Source: Chryseosolibacter sp964393795 (lineage in GTDB: Bacteria; Bacteroidota; Bacteroidia; Cytophagales; Cyclobacteriaceae). From it: DNA of 20,417 nucleotides. A program made the translations under genes and the position numbers. Positions 7,666 to 14,961 of the stretch are shown piece after piece; position 1 is the first letter of the stretch; the number at the start of each line of letters is the position of its first letter. The notes under the pieces were generated by a model, which made no database searches, was not told the origin of the DNA, and saw only the letters and a program-made list of their open reading frames with translations. The stretch lies in assembly GCA_964393795.1 (NCBI GenBank), contig CAYMWA010000055.1, positions 1-20,417 of the forward strand, in the 5' to 3' direction.

Positions 7666-8713
7666 GACGTTGCTTGTTATGGAAGGTGATCGTGGCAAGT
7701 GTCGCAAAATAGCCAAGGATAGCGACCGTACTAATGATGCCACTTATCTTTCTTATGTCAAACAGGAGTAAAACATCAGCCGCAATGCGGATGATCCATG
7801 AGGTGTGCAGCAGGATCAGCCATCCGTACAGAAGCGGATGCCACGGTTTTACTGTCATCCCCATGACGCCTGGAAGAATGATGGGGCCGTGGGCGAAAAT
7901 CATAGAGAATACAAATCCAAGAAAGAAGGTGTGCACAATGGCATCATACGACATGGGTTGCTGATTAAGGGCGATGAAGAATGCGCCGGTGAACATCATC
8001 GCGAGATAGCCACACAGGAGTGCAATTGCCACAAACCTGGGCAAACCTTTTTTTCTGATGGATACCGGGATGATATCGTGTCGCAGTAGCCAGACGGCAA
8101 CCGCAACGAGTGATATGCCACTGACCGACCTGCCGATGCCGTGGAAGGAGAGGAGTATCCCGACGACGTAAAGTCCGAGCAATAAAACGAGCCATTGCTT
8201 TGATGTTTTACTGACGGGAAGAAACTTCATCAATTCAATACGTTCGGCGGTAATGATCAACAGGCCGAAGCCCAGCCACCACGGGAAGGCCATAGGATAA
8301 AACGCACGAGTGAGCAACAGTACATTGCCCGTCAGCCAGCAAATACTTCCGGCCACCATCAGCAGGTAGATAATGTTTTTCTCCCTGACAAGATAATACA
8401 TGAAAACGCCAACGAGTCCGCTAGCTGCCGTAATGAGCAATGCAAACGATAGCGATGGGTTGCCGAGGAAGAACACGCCCACGCTGAGCGCACTGAGCGT
8501 GGGTATGGCATACAGACTTTTCCGCTGCAGCGGGATGATTTTCTCTAGTGAAATGAGTGTTCCAAGGAATCCCCCGACCATAACAGCGCCGTGATGCATG
8601 GTTAACGGTGACACACCCCAGTTCCATCCGATTCTGTTCAGACCTGTCCAGAGGCCCAGCACGAGGCCTGTCATGGCCAGCAAGACAAAAGGCAGACGTG
8701 ACAACCTGATCAT
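7649..8713 (-). CDS. Polytopic membrane protein, NnrS-like (tentative)
   Basis: A 354-residue protein with about 10-12 hydrophobic helices and very short loops. Features include SPLTMHHGAVMVGGFLGTLISLEK (His40-His41) at the second helix, ITAERIELMKF mid-protein, and a late FFLGFVFSMIFAHGPIILPGV. Paired early histidines, an AER segment and a late His-containing helix recall NnrS, a haem- and copper-containing membrane protein of denitrifiers linked to nitric oxide stress. The canonical WHAHEM motif is absent, however, so the match is loose. It would be the first gene of the minus-strand nos block. A TATCTTTG element lies about 90 bp upstream. Its end overlaps the next gene by 17 bp, suggesting that the two products work as a pair. 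Confidence 0.5.
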   Translation of the reverse strand: MIRLSRLPFVLLAMTGLVLGLWTGLNRIGWNWGVSPLTMHHGAVMVGGFLGTLISLEKIIPLQRKSLYAIPTLSALSVGVFFLGNPSLSFALLITAASGLVGVFMYYLVREKNIIYLLMVAGSICWLTGNVLLLTRAFYPMAFPWWLGFGLLIITAERIELMKFLPVSKTSKQWLVLLLGLYVVGILLSFHGIGRSVSGISLVAVAVWLLRHDIIPVSIRKKGLPRFVAIALLCGYLAMMFTGAFFIALNQQPMSYDAIVHTFFLGFVFSMIFAHGPIILPGVMGMTVKPWHPLLYGWLILLHTSWIIRIAADVLLLFDIRKISGIISTVAILGYFATLATITFHNKQRHAKVL

Positions 8714-8804
8714 GTATGGAATAGGTACGAGGGTCTCTATTGTAAGAGAAAGTGCCGCCAGATTGAATTAGTTCCGACCTCTTGCACCGACTTCGTTGTT
8801 GCGG

Positions 8805-8812
8805 CAAAGATA
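8805..8812 (-). promoter_or_regulatory. Bacteroidota-type -7 element (TATCTTTG) upstream of the nos block
   Basis: On the minus strand this reads TATCTTTG, an exact match to the TAnnTTTG -7 consensus of Bacteroidota housekeeping promoters. It lies 92 bases ahead of the NnrS-like start codon, in a 191-bp gap. I see no good TTTG -33 element at the right spacing, only a weak CTGG about 22 bases upstream. It is the best candidate for transcription of the leftward nos block. Confidence 0.4.
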
Positions 8813-8890
8813 GTTCTTTCTCAGCCACAGTGCGCCAGGATTCTCCTTCGAAACGGTGGGTGAATCATTCCTCATCGAAGCGTACGAGTT

Positions 8891-8907
8891 TGACCGGCAT
8901 CCGGTCA
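8891..8907. terminator. Perfect 7-bp inverted repeat at the CoA-transferase stop codon
   Basis: TGACCGG-CAT-CCGGTCA is a perfect palindrome with a 3-base loop, and its last three bases are the TGA stop of the CoA-transferase gene on the minus strand. A GC-rich 7-bp stem at a gene end suggests a transcript 3'-end structure. There is no T-run after it, so it is at best a weak or factor-assisted terminator. The half-site distance does not fit a Crp/Fnr site. Confidence 0.35.
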
Positions 8908-10200
8908 GTAAATCGTGCGTTCAAACTCATAGGCGTGGAAACGTTCAAACGCTTCACGCTCAAGCCTTTCGCGATGGTAGGGATGGGCGATGTCGATCAG
9001 TGCTTTCGCGCGTTGGCGCATGTTCTTGCCATACAGGTAGGCGATCCCGTATTCGGTCACAATATAGTGCGCATGTGCGCGCGTGGTGACGACCCCTGCG
9101 CCGGGTTTCAGAAAGGCGGATATCCGGGACTCTCCTTTGCTGGTCACGGAAGGCAGCGCAATGATCGGCTTACCACCGGGGGAGAGGGAGGCGCCGCGTA
9201 CAAAATCCAATTGGCCACCAACGCCGGAGTAGTGATAGCTGCCAATTGAGTCTGAGCAAACCTGTCCCGTGACATCCACTTCGATGGCACTATTGATTGC
9301 GGTGACCTTGGGATTGGTTCGGATGACTGATGTGTCATTCACATAGTCGATATTCAACACAACAATCCCTGGATTGTCATCCACGAAATCATACAGCTTA
9401 CGGCTTCCGAGAAGGAAAGAGGTAACCGACTTTCCCGGATACTTCCGCTTATGCTGGTTGGTGACGACGCCTTTTTCAATCAGCGGCAAGATGCCGTCCG
9501 AAAACATTTCAGTGTGAATGCCAAGTTCGCGGTGATTGTGCAGGCTGGCAAGGACAGCATCGGGTACTGACCCGATACCCATCTGAAGCGTGGCGCCGTC
9601 TTCAATCAGCTCGGCACAAAACGCACCAATACGACGCGGGATTTCGTCGGTTGCGCCCGAACTCAATACTTCCGGCAGTTCCTGCTCGGCGTCGACCATT
9701 GCATCGAACGATTTCACATGCACAAGGCCGTTACCCATTGTGCGTGGCATGCGCGGATTTACCTGCGCAATGACATGTTTCGCCGTTTGCACAGCTGTCG
9801 CCGCAATGTCAACCGATACTCCCAGCGAGCAGAAGCCGTGTTTGTCGGGTGGAGACACTTGTACGATTGCCACATCGAGCGGCAGAATGCCCTCCCGGAA
9901 CAGGATGGGAATCTCGCTGAGGAATATGGGGACATAATCTCCCCGTCCTTCATTTACAGCCTGCCGTACATTCTTCGAAACAAAAAGTGAGTTGATTCGA
10001 AAACTGTCCTTGTATTTTGGATCGGCTATAAAGATGTCACCCTGAAGGCTTATGCTCACAATCTCGACGTTCCATAGTTCGTTTGCCCGCGCTGCCAATT
10101 TTGACAGCAGGTAGTGTGGTGTGGCTGCTCCTCCGTGGACAAATACGCGTTGGCCGGGCTTGATGATGCTCACGGCTTCTTCTCCTGACATGTATTTCAT
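8905..10200 (-). CDS. CoA-transferase of the acetyl-CoA hydrolase / 4-hydroxybutyrate CoA-transferase family
   Basis: A 431-residue cytoplasmic enzyme of normal length for the family, which moves CoA between acyl groups through a glutamyl-CoA intermediate. The N-terminal half shows FVHGGAATPHYLL, SPPDKHGFCSLGVSVD and the GIGSVPDAVL segment. The likely catalytic glutamate is Glu231 in GIHTEMFSDG. The C-terminal half has SYHYSGVGGQLDFVRGA, GGKPIIALPS and TEYGIAYLYGKNMRQRA. Family members include 4-hydroxybutyrate CoA-transferase, butyryl/acetate CoA-transferases and succinyl-CoA:acetate enzymes; the substrate cannot be set from sequence alone. The ATG at 10200 has a TAGATTTG promoter element 67 bases ahead. 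It is divergent from the beta-CASP nuclease gene and may be unrelated to the nos block that follows 191 bp downstream. Confidence 0.88.
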   Translation of the reverse strand: MKYMSGEEAVSIIKPGQRVFVHGGAATPHYLLSKLAARANELWNVEIVSISLQGDIFIADPKYKDSFRINSLFVSKNVRQAVNEGRGDYVPIFLSEIPILFREGILPLDVAIVQVSPPDKHGFCSLGVSVDIAATAVQTAKHVIAQVNPRMPRTMGNGLVHVKSFDAMVDAEQELPEVLSSGATDEIPRRIGAFCAELIEDGATLQMGIGSVPDAVLASLHNHRELGIHTEMFSDGILPLIEKGVVTNQHKRKYPGKSVTSFLLGSRKLYDFVDDNPGIVVLNIDYVNDTSVIRTNPKVTAINSAIEVDVTGQVCSDSIGSYHYSGVGGQLDFVRGASLSPGGKPIIALPSVTSKGESRISAFLKPGAGVVTTRAHAHYIVTEYGIAYLYGKNMRQRAKALIDIAHPYHRERLEREAFERFHAYEFERTIY

Positions 10201-10266
10201 GGTGCTTGCGTTAAATTGGTATTTTTATTTTTATAAAATTCGTTGCCATCGTCGTGATTACTTCTT

Positions 10267-10274
10267 CAAATCTA
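10267..10274 (-). promoter_or_regulatory. Bacteroidota-type -7 element (TAGATTTG) for the CoA-transferase gene
   Basis: On the minus strand this reads TAGATTTG, matching TAnnTTTG exactly, 66 bases before the ATG at 10200. No TTTG is found 17-23 bases further upstream, so only half of the promoter is convincing. The leader that follows is AT-rich and lacks a Shine-Dalgarno, as is common in this phylum. Confidence 0.35.
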
Positions 10275-10318
10275 CGGGTACTTTGGCGGGCCGGCTTTGA
10301 GGATGGTCAGGCAAAAAG

Positions 10319-10332
10319 TTGATTTTTGTCAG
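10319..10332 (+). promoter_or_regulatory. FNR/DNR-like site ahead of the beta-CASP nuclease gene
   Basis: TTGAT-TTTT-GTCAG matches the TTGAT-N4-ATCAA consensus at 8 of 10 half-site positions. It lies in the 165-bp divergent gap, centred about 40.5 bases before the ATG at 10366, nearly the same distance as the site ahead of hemN. The repeat of both motif and distance raises its credibility, but a single degenerate 14-mer can occur by chance. Confidence 0.4.
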
Positions 10333-10365
10333 ACGTCACGCTGTTTAATTTCCGATCTTGCCGGT

Positions 10366-11763
10366 ATGAACATAACCGTTAAGTTTTTGGGTGCTACCGG
10401 GACGGTGACCGGTTCAAGGTTTTTGCTCAACATTGGCGACTTCCGGCTGTTGTTTGACTGCGGCCTGTTTCAGGGTTTAAAAGAACTGCGCGCCCGGAAC
10501 TGGGAAGAGTTTCCGGTCGACCCTGCGTCCATTGATGCGGTGGTAATTAGCCATGCCCATATTGACCACACCGGGTATCTTCCTAAGCTGGTCCGGGAAG
10601 GTTTCGACGGGCCGATTTACTGTACCCATCCGACGGCAGACCTGATGGAATTGATGTTGCTTGACGCCGCCAAACTTCAGGAAGAGGAAGCGTCATTTGC
10701 AGCTTCAAAGGGCTACTCGAAACATGCCCATCCCAAGCCGCTATATACGACAGCGGATGCCGAAAGTGTTTTTCCTTTGCTAAAGGCGTTTTCGTTTGGC
10801 GAAAAGGTCGTGCTGAGCGACCGGGTACACATTATTTTCAACGAAGCCGGCCATTTGCTCGGGGCGGCCATCACGGAAGTGTTTATCCGCGGCGACCAGC
10901 AGCAGAAGAAAATCGTATTTTCGGGTGATTTGGGCCGCAGCAACGACTTCATGATGCGACCACCGGCGATGATCAGGGAGGCCGATATTCTTTTCATTGA
11001 GTCAACCTATGGAGACAGGTCGCATCCACATGGTGACCCTGCGGATGACCTGGAGCGGATTGCGAACGAAACGTTCCAACGAAACGGTGTCTTGCTTATA
11101 CCGGCTTTTGCGGTCGGACGCACACAACTGCTGTTATATCATTTTCACCACTTGATGGCTACTGATCGAATTCCCGATGTGCCGGTGTATGTGGATAGTC
11201 CTATGGCCACTTCGGCGACATATCTTTACTACAACTATCCGCAGTACCATAAAATTGAATTCAGAAGCAATGCGTTGGCTCGACAGCTTGAAACCAACAT
11301 GCTGGTATTCGTGAAGTCATCGGCGCATTCTAAGGAGTTGAACAATATCAAGCGTCGTGCAATCATCATTTCCTCAAGTGGCATGATGACGGGAGGACGG
11401 ATACTGCATCATCTGTACCATCGCCTCCGCAATAAGCAGGACACTTTGCTGATTGCAGGGTATCAGGCGGAGGGAACGCGTGGACGGCGGCTTGTCGATA
11501 AAGAGCCGGAGATCAAGATTTTTGGTGAGCCAGTGCCGGTGAATTGTCATGTGGAAAATGTGGAATCATTTTCCGGTCATGCAGATTGTGAGGAGCTGTT
11601 CGACTGGATGCAGAACTTTGCAGAGAAGCCGAAGATGACGTTCGTGATCCACGGCGAAGATCCGGGCAAGGCACGCTACGCCCAGGCGATACGTGATCGC
11701 CTCGGCTGGAACGTCATGGAGCCGCAATACCTTGAGTCGGTGAAGTTGTTTGACAGTGTTTGA
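10366..11763 (+). CDS. Beta-CASP metallo-beta-lactamase-fold ribonuclease-like protein
   Basis: A 465-residue cytoplasmic protein of the CPSF73/YSH1-like bacterial family. The start at 10366 (MNITVKFLGATGTVTGSRFLL) gives the standard N-terminus; the earlier in-frame ATG at 10297 adds 23 unsupported residues. Zinc-binding HAHIDH is at residues 63-68, followed by the later metal-ligand regions NEAGHLLGA, FSGDLGR and FIESTYGDR. The beta-CASP part has LIPAFAVGRTQ, YVDSPMA and SSSGMMTGGRILHHL. The last histidine motifs are SFSGHADCEEL and FVIHGEDPGK. Members process RNA; some act on DNA. It is divergent from the CoA-transferase gene. A heptad-repeat hairpin begins 4 bases after its stop and may terminate or stabilise the transcript. 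The specific RNA target is unknown. Confidence 0.93.
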   Translation: MNITVKFLGATGTVTGSRFLLNIGDFRLLFDCGLFQGLKELRARNWEEFPVDPASIDAVVISHAHIDHTGYLPKLVREGFDGPIYCTHPTADLMELMLLDAAKLQEEEASFAASKGYSKHAHPKPLYTTADAESVFPLLKAFSFGEKVVLSDRVHIIFNEAGHLLGAAITEVFIRGDQQQKKIVFSGDLGRSNDFMMRPPAMIREADILFIESTYGDRSHPHGDPADDLERIANETFQRNGVLLIPAFAVGRTQLLLYHFHHLMATDRIPDVPVYVDSPMATSATYLYYNYPQYHKIEFRSNALARQLETNMLVFVKSSAHSKELNNIKRRAIIISSSGMMTGGRILHHLYHRLRNKQDTLLIAGYQAEGTRGRRLVDKEPEIKIFGEPVPVNCHVENVESFSGHADCEELFDWMQNFAEKPKMTFVIHGEDPGKARYAQAIRDRLGWNVMEPQYLESVKLFDSV

Positions 11764-11767
11764 GAAA

Positions 11768-11874
11768 GGTCGACGGTCGACGGTCGACGGTCCACAGTCC
11801 GACAGCACAAGCAATGCGTGCATCAACTAATTTACGGGACACTACTGTGGACAGTGGACAGTGGACCGTGGACT
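11768..11874. repeat. Inverted heptad-repeat element (GGTCGAC / GTGGACA type)
   Basis: The left arm holds GGTCGAC three times (11768-11788), then GGTCCAC and AGTCCGA (11789-11802). The right arm holds GTGGACA twice, GTGGACC and GTGGACT (11847-11874). Both arms have an exact 7-base period and are roughly complementary, so the transcript could fold into a long imperfect hairpin around a 44-base spacer. The right arm ends 4 bases before the ATG of the next gene, so the fold would cover its ribosome-binding region. No coding potential is seen in the spacer. The element resembles in layout the one at 19204-19356, although the heptad sequence differs. Confidence 0.8.
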
Positions 11875-11878
11875 TTTA

Positions 11879-12325
11879 ATGAAACATATGATTGGCGAAT
11901 TATCAAAAACTCAGATTGACCATGTGCTGGTCAGCCAGCCGGTGGGCCGGATCGGCTGCCATGCCGACGGCGTTACGTATGTGGTGCCGGTAGCCTATGC
12001 GTATGATGGTGACTACGTCTATGCACATTCGCGGGTCGGCCTGAAGATCGGGATGATGCGAAAGAACCCCAATGTTTGCTTTCAGGTCGATATGATTGAA
12101 AGCCTGGCCAACTGGCGTTCCGTCATCTTACAAGGGGTGTTTGAGGAATTAAAGACGAGCGCTGCACAGGCAAAGGCATTCGAGCGACTGAAAGAGCGTT
12201 TGTCACCGCTGGTTACCAGTGCCGCGGCGAAGCCGGTACAACCACCGCCTGGAGAAAAGAAGCAGCGGCCCGTTTTCTTCCGTATCCGGATAACGTCCAG
12301 CAGCGGACGATACGAAAAACCATGA
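11879..12325 (+). CDS. Pyridoxamine 5'-phosphate oxidase-fold flavin-binding protein
   Basis: A 148-residue protein from the ATG at 11879 (MKHMIGELSKTQIDHVL). A GTG start at 11861 would lie inside the heptad repeat and is rejected. The sequence VGRIGCHADGVTYVVPVAYAYDGDYVYAHSRVG, split over its first strands, then KIGMMRKNPNVCFQVD and WRSVILQGVFEEL, are typical of the split-barrel FMN/F420-binding family that includes NimA-like proteins. Such proteins bind a flavin and reduce small molecules, but the substrate is unknown here. It is in the same direction as the nuclease gene, with the heptad hairpin between them. It converges on the RDD gene with a 42-bp gap that holds only a short CGAAG-CGGA-CTTCG stem at 12351-12364, a weak terminator candidate. 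Confidence 0.85.
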   Translation: MKHMIGELSKTQIDHVLVSQPVGRIGCHADGVTYVVPVAYAYDGDYVYAHSRVGLKIGMMRKNPNVCFQVDMIESLANWRSVILQGVFEELKTSAAQAKAFERLKERLSPLVTSAAAKPVQPPPGEKKQRPVFFRIRITSSSGRYEKP

Positions 12326-12367
12326 CAGCTTCCGGGACGTTGTCTTCTGACGAAGCGGACTTCGACA

Positions 12368-13093
12368 TTACCGCGTGAGCATTACATAATCCTTCAACAC
12401 GGTCTGAAGGAAAACTTTGTTGTCACGCTGCGCTTCTTCGACCCGAAGAATCTCTGCTATCCTGTCGGCGAGCTGGTTTATCGCATCTTGATGAGCCGGG
12501 TTGCGATAGCGCCGGTATCGCGTTAGCGCGCTGTTGATCAACAGAACATCTTCCTCGTGCAATTGCTTCGCCTGTGTATATTGAGGCGTGTACGAACTTT
12601 GTGCATGAATGTCGAGGATATCCTTCAAACTGAGATCCATTCGGGGCGTAAGTTTGATCACCGTGGTATTTGCAGCGATATCCCCAATACGTTGAGACTT
12701 TGAAGAGGAGGCGATCAATATTGAGGCGATGCCCCCTAGTGAAAACCAGACGTCGACGAGTCGGAAGACCCAGCGGGCGGCGTAGTCGGCAAAGGTTGGT
12801 TGCCCGGGCGTCACCTTGATGACCTGTATCCGCATTGCTATTTTGCCTGGGCTTTGCCCGTGGTTCAACGTTTCGAACGCGAGCGCGTAGAAGATAAAAA
12901 CCGCGAACACCAGTATCATGACCACCGATAGCGCTGTGCCGGAAAATATGGCGGAGGCGAGGCTTGATAAAATGAGAATGGCAAAGATGACGATTGTGAA
13001 ATCGATCAGAAAGGCAAGTATCCGCTCCCGAAGGTCTGCCAGTTCATACTGCAAAACGACATTTTGAGTCGTTTTAATTTCTATAATTTTCAT
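12368..13093 (-). CDS. RDD-family membrane protein with cytoplasmic C-terminal extension
   Basis: A 241-residue protein. The N-terminal start MKIIEIKTTQNVVLQYELADLRERILAFLID carries the RDD-type Arg and Asp pair (LRERILAFLIDF) at the first helix. Two adjoining helices follow (about residues 26-48 and 54-74), then the family loop NHGQSPGKIAMRIQVIKV, a third hydrophobic stretch with RWVFRLVDVWFSLGGIASILI, and QRIGDIAANTTVIK. Beyond residue 150 is a soluble, charged tail (YTQAKQLHEEDVLLINSALTRYRR...), which short RDD proteins lack. It is divergent from the SpoIIM-family gene with a 32-bp gap, an arrangement seen in this gene module in other Bacteroidota. RDD proteins have no general assigned role; some are linked to ion transport. 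Confidence 0.88.
   Translation of the reverse strand: MKIIEIKTTQNVVLQYELADLRERILAFLIDFTIVIFAILILSSLASAIFSGTALSVVMILVFAVFIFYALAFETLNHGQSPGKIAMRIQVIKVTPGQPTFADYAARWVFRLVDVWFSLGGIASILIASSSKSQRIGDIAANTTVIKLTPRMDLSLKDILDIHAQSSYTPQYTQAKQLHEEDVLLINSALTRYRRYRNPAHQDAINQLADRIAEILRVEEAQRDNKVFLQTVLKDYVMLTR
13053..13075. promoter_or_regulatory. Perfect 8-bp inverted repeat, possible operator
   Basis: AAAACGAC-ATTTTGA-GTCGTTTT is a perfect inverted repeat with a 7-base spacer. It lies inside the first codons of the RDD gene and overlaps the -33 element of the candidate promoter for the plus-strand operon. Position and symmetry suggest an operator controlling the divergent pair. The same bases also encode residues KTTQNVV of the RDD protein, which may be conserved for protein reasons. 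Confidence 0.4.
13063..13091 (+). promoter_or_regulatory. Candidate promoter of the SpoIIM-MoxR operon
   Basis: TTTG at 13063-13066, a 17-base spacer, then TAATTTTC at 13084-13091, a 7-of-8 match to TAnnTTTG. Transcription would start near 13098, leaving a leader of about 28 bases before the ATG at 13126. The promoter lies over the start of the divergent RDD gene. AT-rich sequence makes chance matches more likely. Confidence 0.4.
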
Positions 13094-13125
13094 TATTAAG
13101 GACTAAAGCAATATTTTCACGTTTG

Positions 13126-14961
13126 ATGAAAGAAACCCGCTTCATTGCTCAAAATAAGGAAAAGTGGCAGGAATCAGAAAACCTGTTGAAGGAATCAGAA
13201 AAAGATCCTGAAAAATTGAGCAACCTTTTTATACAGGTCGTTGACGACCTTTCCTACTCCAGGACGTACTATCGCAATCGTTCCGTGCGGGTTTACCTGA
13301 ACAAGATCGCGCGTGAATATTTTTCAATCATCAGCAGGCATCATAAGTCGAGGCGCAATGCCTTCCGTCATTTTTGGATCGATGAACTGCCACAAATCGT
13401 TTACAAGAGCAGGAAGCCGCTGATGATATCGCTGATTATTTTTCTGATATCCGCGGCCATCGGCGTGTTTTCGTCAATGAATGATCCGCAATTTGCCAGT
13501 ACCATCCTCGGCGAGCGGTACATAGCCATGACGGAGAAAAACATCGAGAACGGTGACGCCATGGCAGTGTACAAGGCCTCCCATGAGGTCGAAATGTTTC
13601 TGGGTATCACGCTCAACAACCTGATGGTCGCGTTCCGTACGTATGTTTTTGGTGTTTTCTTTTCTATTGGCACCGTAGCGATTTTGTTGTACAATGGTAT
13701 TATGGTGGGATGTTTCCAGTTTTTCTTTGTTGAGCGCAACCTCTTCGCCGAATCAGCGCTGGCCATCTGGCTGCATGGCACGCTGGAAATATCTTCGATC
13801 ATCCTGGCCGGAGGCGCGGGTCTGACCCTTGGCAGTGGTCTCCTCTTTCCGGGCACCTATTCACGTATCCAGGCTTTCCAGATCACGGCAATTCGTTCCC
13901 TGAAACTGATGCTGGGGATCACGCCGATATTTGTGCTGGCGGCAATCATTGAAAGTTTCTTAACGCGATATACCGATGTGCCCGATGTCCTTCGCTTGCT
14001 CCTGATCCTGTTGTCGGCTGCGTTCATCGTTGGCTATTTCGTAGTGTATCCATGGATGAAGGCTCGACGGGGTTTTGACAGACCGCTGGCGGAGGTGAAA
14101 CTTCCACCCAATCTCGATGAGCCGGTGGTCATTGACAGGATCAAGAACAACGGCGAGCTACTGAAGGACATATTTGTTTTCTATAAGAAGTATGGTGGCA
14201 AGCTGATTGGGTGGACAGCGCTTATTACTGCGGTGATGGCAGGGGCCGAGTTGCTTGCGCCCGATCTGAGGACGCAGGAAGCCGTCTTCATGCAGCCGAT
14301 ATGGCTGTTTTTCAATAACCTGTACTATGGATTGAAGGCGCCGACGCCGTTCTTTGTTGTGGTCAATACAGTAGGAACATTCCTGATCCTCTACCGTGTG
14401 TTCGTGTGGCTCGACAACGATACCGGTACTGCCCGGACGTCATCCGTGCGCTGGCTCGCCGCGCTGCAAACCATTCCGGTCGTACTGCTCATTTACCTTT
14501 TGGTATGGAGCCCGGGCAGTTGGGGGCTGCTGTTCCTTATACTTTCGTTTATTTTTCTGCTCATGGTCTGCTTTGTGCTTTTTCATGAATCGGGAAACTT
14601 GTTTCGCGCCGTGAGAACGGTTTGGAAATTGTCGGAGGCTGACCTGGGTCAGGCTATGGGATTGCAGTTTGTCCTCCTGCTTATGTCCTTTTCTTTTCTG
14701 ATGGTCTTGTCAGCGCCAGCACTGTATCTGAACGTTACGGTACTCAAATGGAATTTTGCCGAGTCGGATGTGTGGTCGCAAAGTATCGTTCAGTTTGTCG
14801 AGATCTTTATGAGCCTGTTTGCGTTTAACCTGATGCTTCCCATCTTCGCGAGCGGCGCGTCGTACCTGTATTTTTCATTGACGGAAATCACCACAGCCCA
14901 ACACCTTAAGAAGGAGATCGCCATGGTTGGACGCAGGTCATCAAAAGGTATTCGTGTATGA
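13126..14961 (+). CDS. SpoIIM-family (DUF95) integral membrane protein, long form
   Basis: A 611-residue protein. The ATG at 13126 is preferred to the TTG at 13123. The N-terminal ~95 residues are soluble and charged (IAQNKEKWQESENLLKESEKDPEKL). The SpoIIM domain follows, with RKPLMISLIIFLISAAIGVF and the helix-rich MVAFRTYVFGVFFSIGTVAIL...NGIMVGCFQ and LWLHGTLEISSIILAGGAG-like segment (here AIWLHGTLEISSI). Beyond about residue 320 a second block of several helices resembles nothing I can name. It makes the protein much longer than Bacillus SpoIIM, about 200 residues. This organism type does not sporulate, so the family name is historical. It is the first gene of the operon and overlaps the next gene by 4 bp (ATGA). 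Function unknown, probably envelope-related. Confidence 0.9.
   Translation: MKETRFIAQNKEKWQESENLLKESEKDPEKLSNLFIQVVDDLSYSRTYYRNRSVRVYLNKIAREYFSIISRHHKSRRNAFRHFWIDELPQIVYKSRKPLMISLIIFLISAAIGVFSSMNDPQFASTILGERYIAMTEKNIENGDAMAVYKASHEVEMFLGITLNNLMVAFRTYVFGVFFSIGTVAILLYNGIMVGCFQFFFVERNLFAESALAIWLHGTLEISSIILAGGAGLTLGSGLLFPGTYSRIQAFQITAIRSLKLMLGITPIFVLAAIIESFLTRYTDVPDVLRLLLILLSAAFIVGYFVVYPWMKARRGFDRPLAEVKLPPNLDEPVVIDRIKNNGELLKDIFVFYKKYGGKLIGWTALITAVMAGAELLAPDLRTQEAVFMQPIWLFFNNLYYGLKAPTPFFVVVNTVGTFLILYRVFVWLDNDTGTARTSSVRWLAALQTIPVVLLIYLLVWSPGSWGLLFLILSFIFLLMVCFVLFHESGNLFRAVRTVWKLSEADLGQAMGLQFVLLLMSFSFLMVLSAPALYLNVTVLKWNFAESDVWSQSIVQFVEIFMSLFAFNLMLPIFASGASYLYFSLTEITTAQHLKKEIAMVGRRSSKGIRV

Noticed and set aside
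8891..8907. Crp/Fnr binding site
   Set aside because: The half-sites are symmetric but do not have the TTGAN-N4-NTCAA spacing, and the motif covers a stop codon; a transcript hairpin explains it better.
11768..11874. CRISPR array
   Set aside because: Repeat units are only 7 bases and adjacent, without unique 30-40 base spacers between them, and no cas genes are nearby.
13126..14961. A sporulation gene
   Set aside because: Only the family name comes from Bacillus; no other sporulation gene is present, and the context is a MoxR/DUF58 module.
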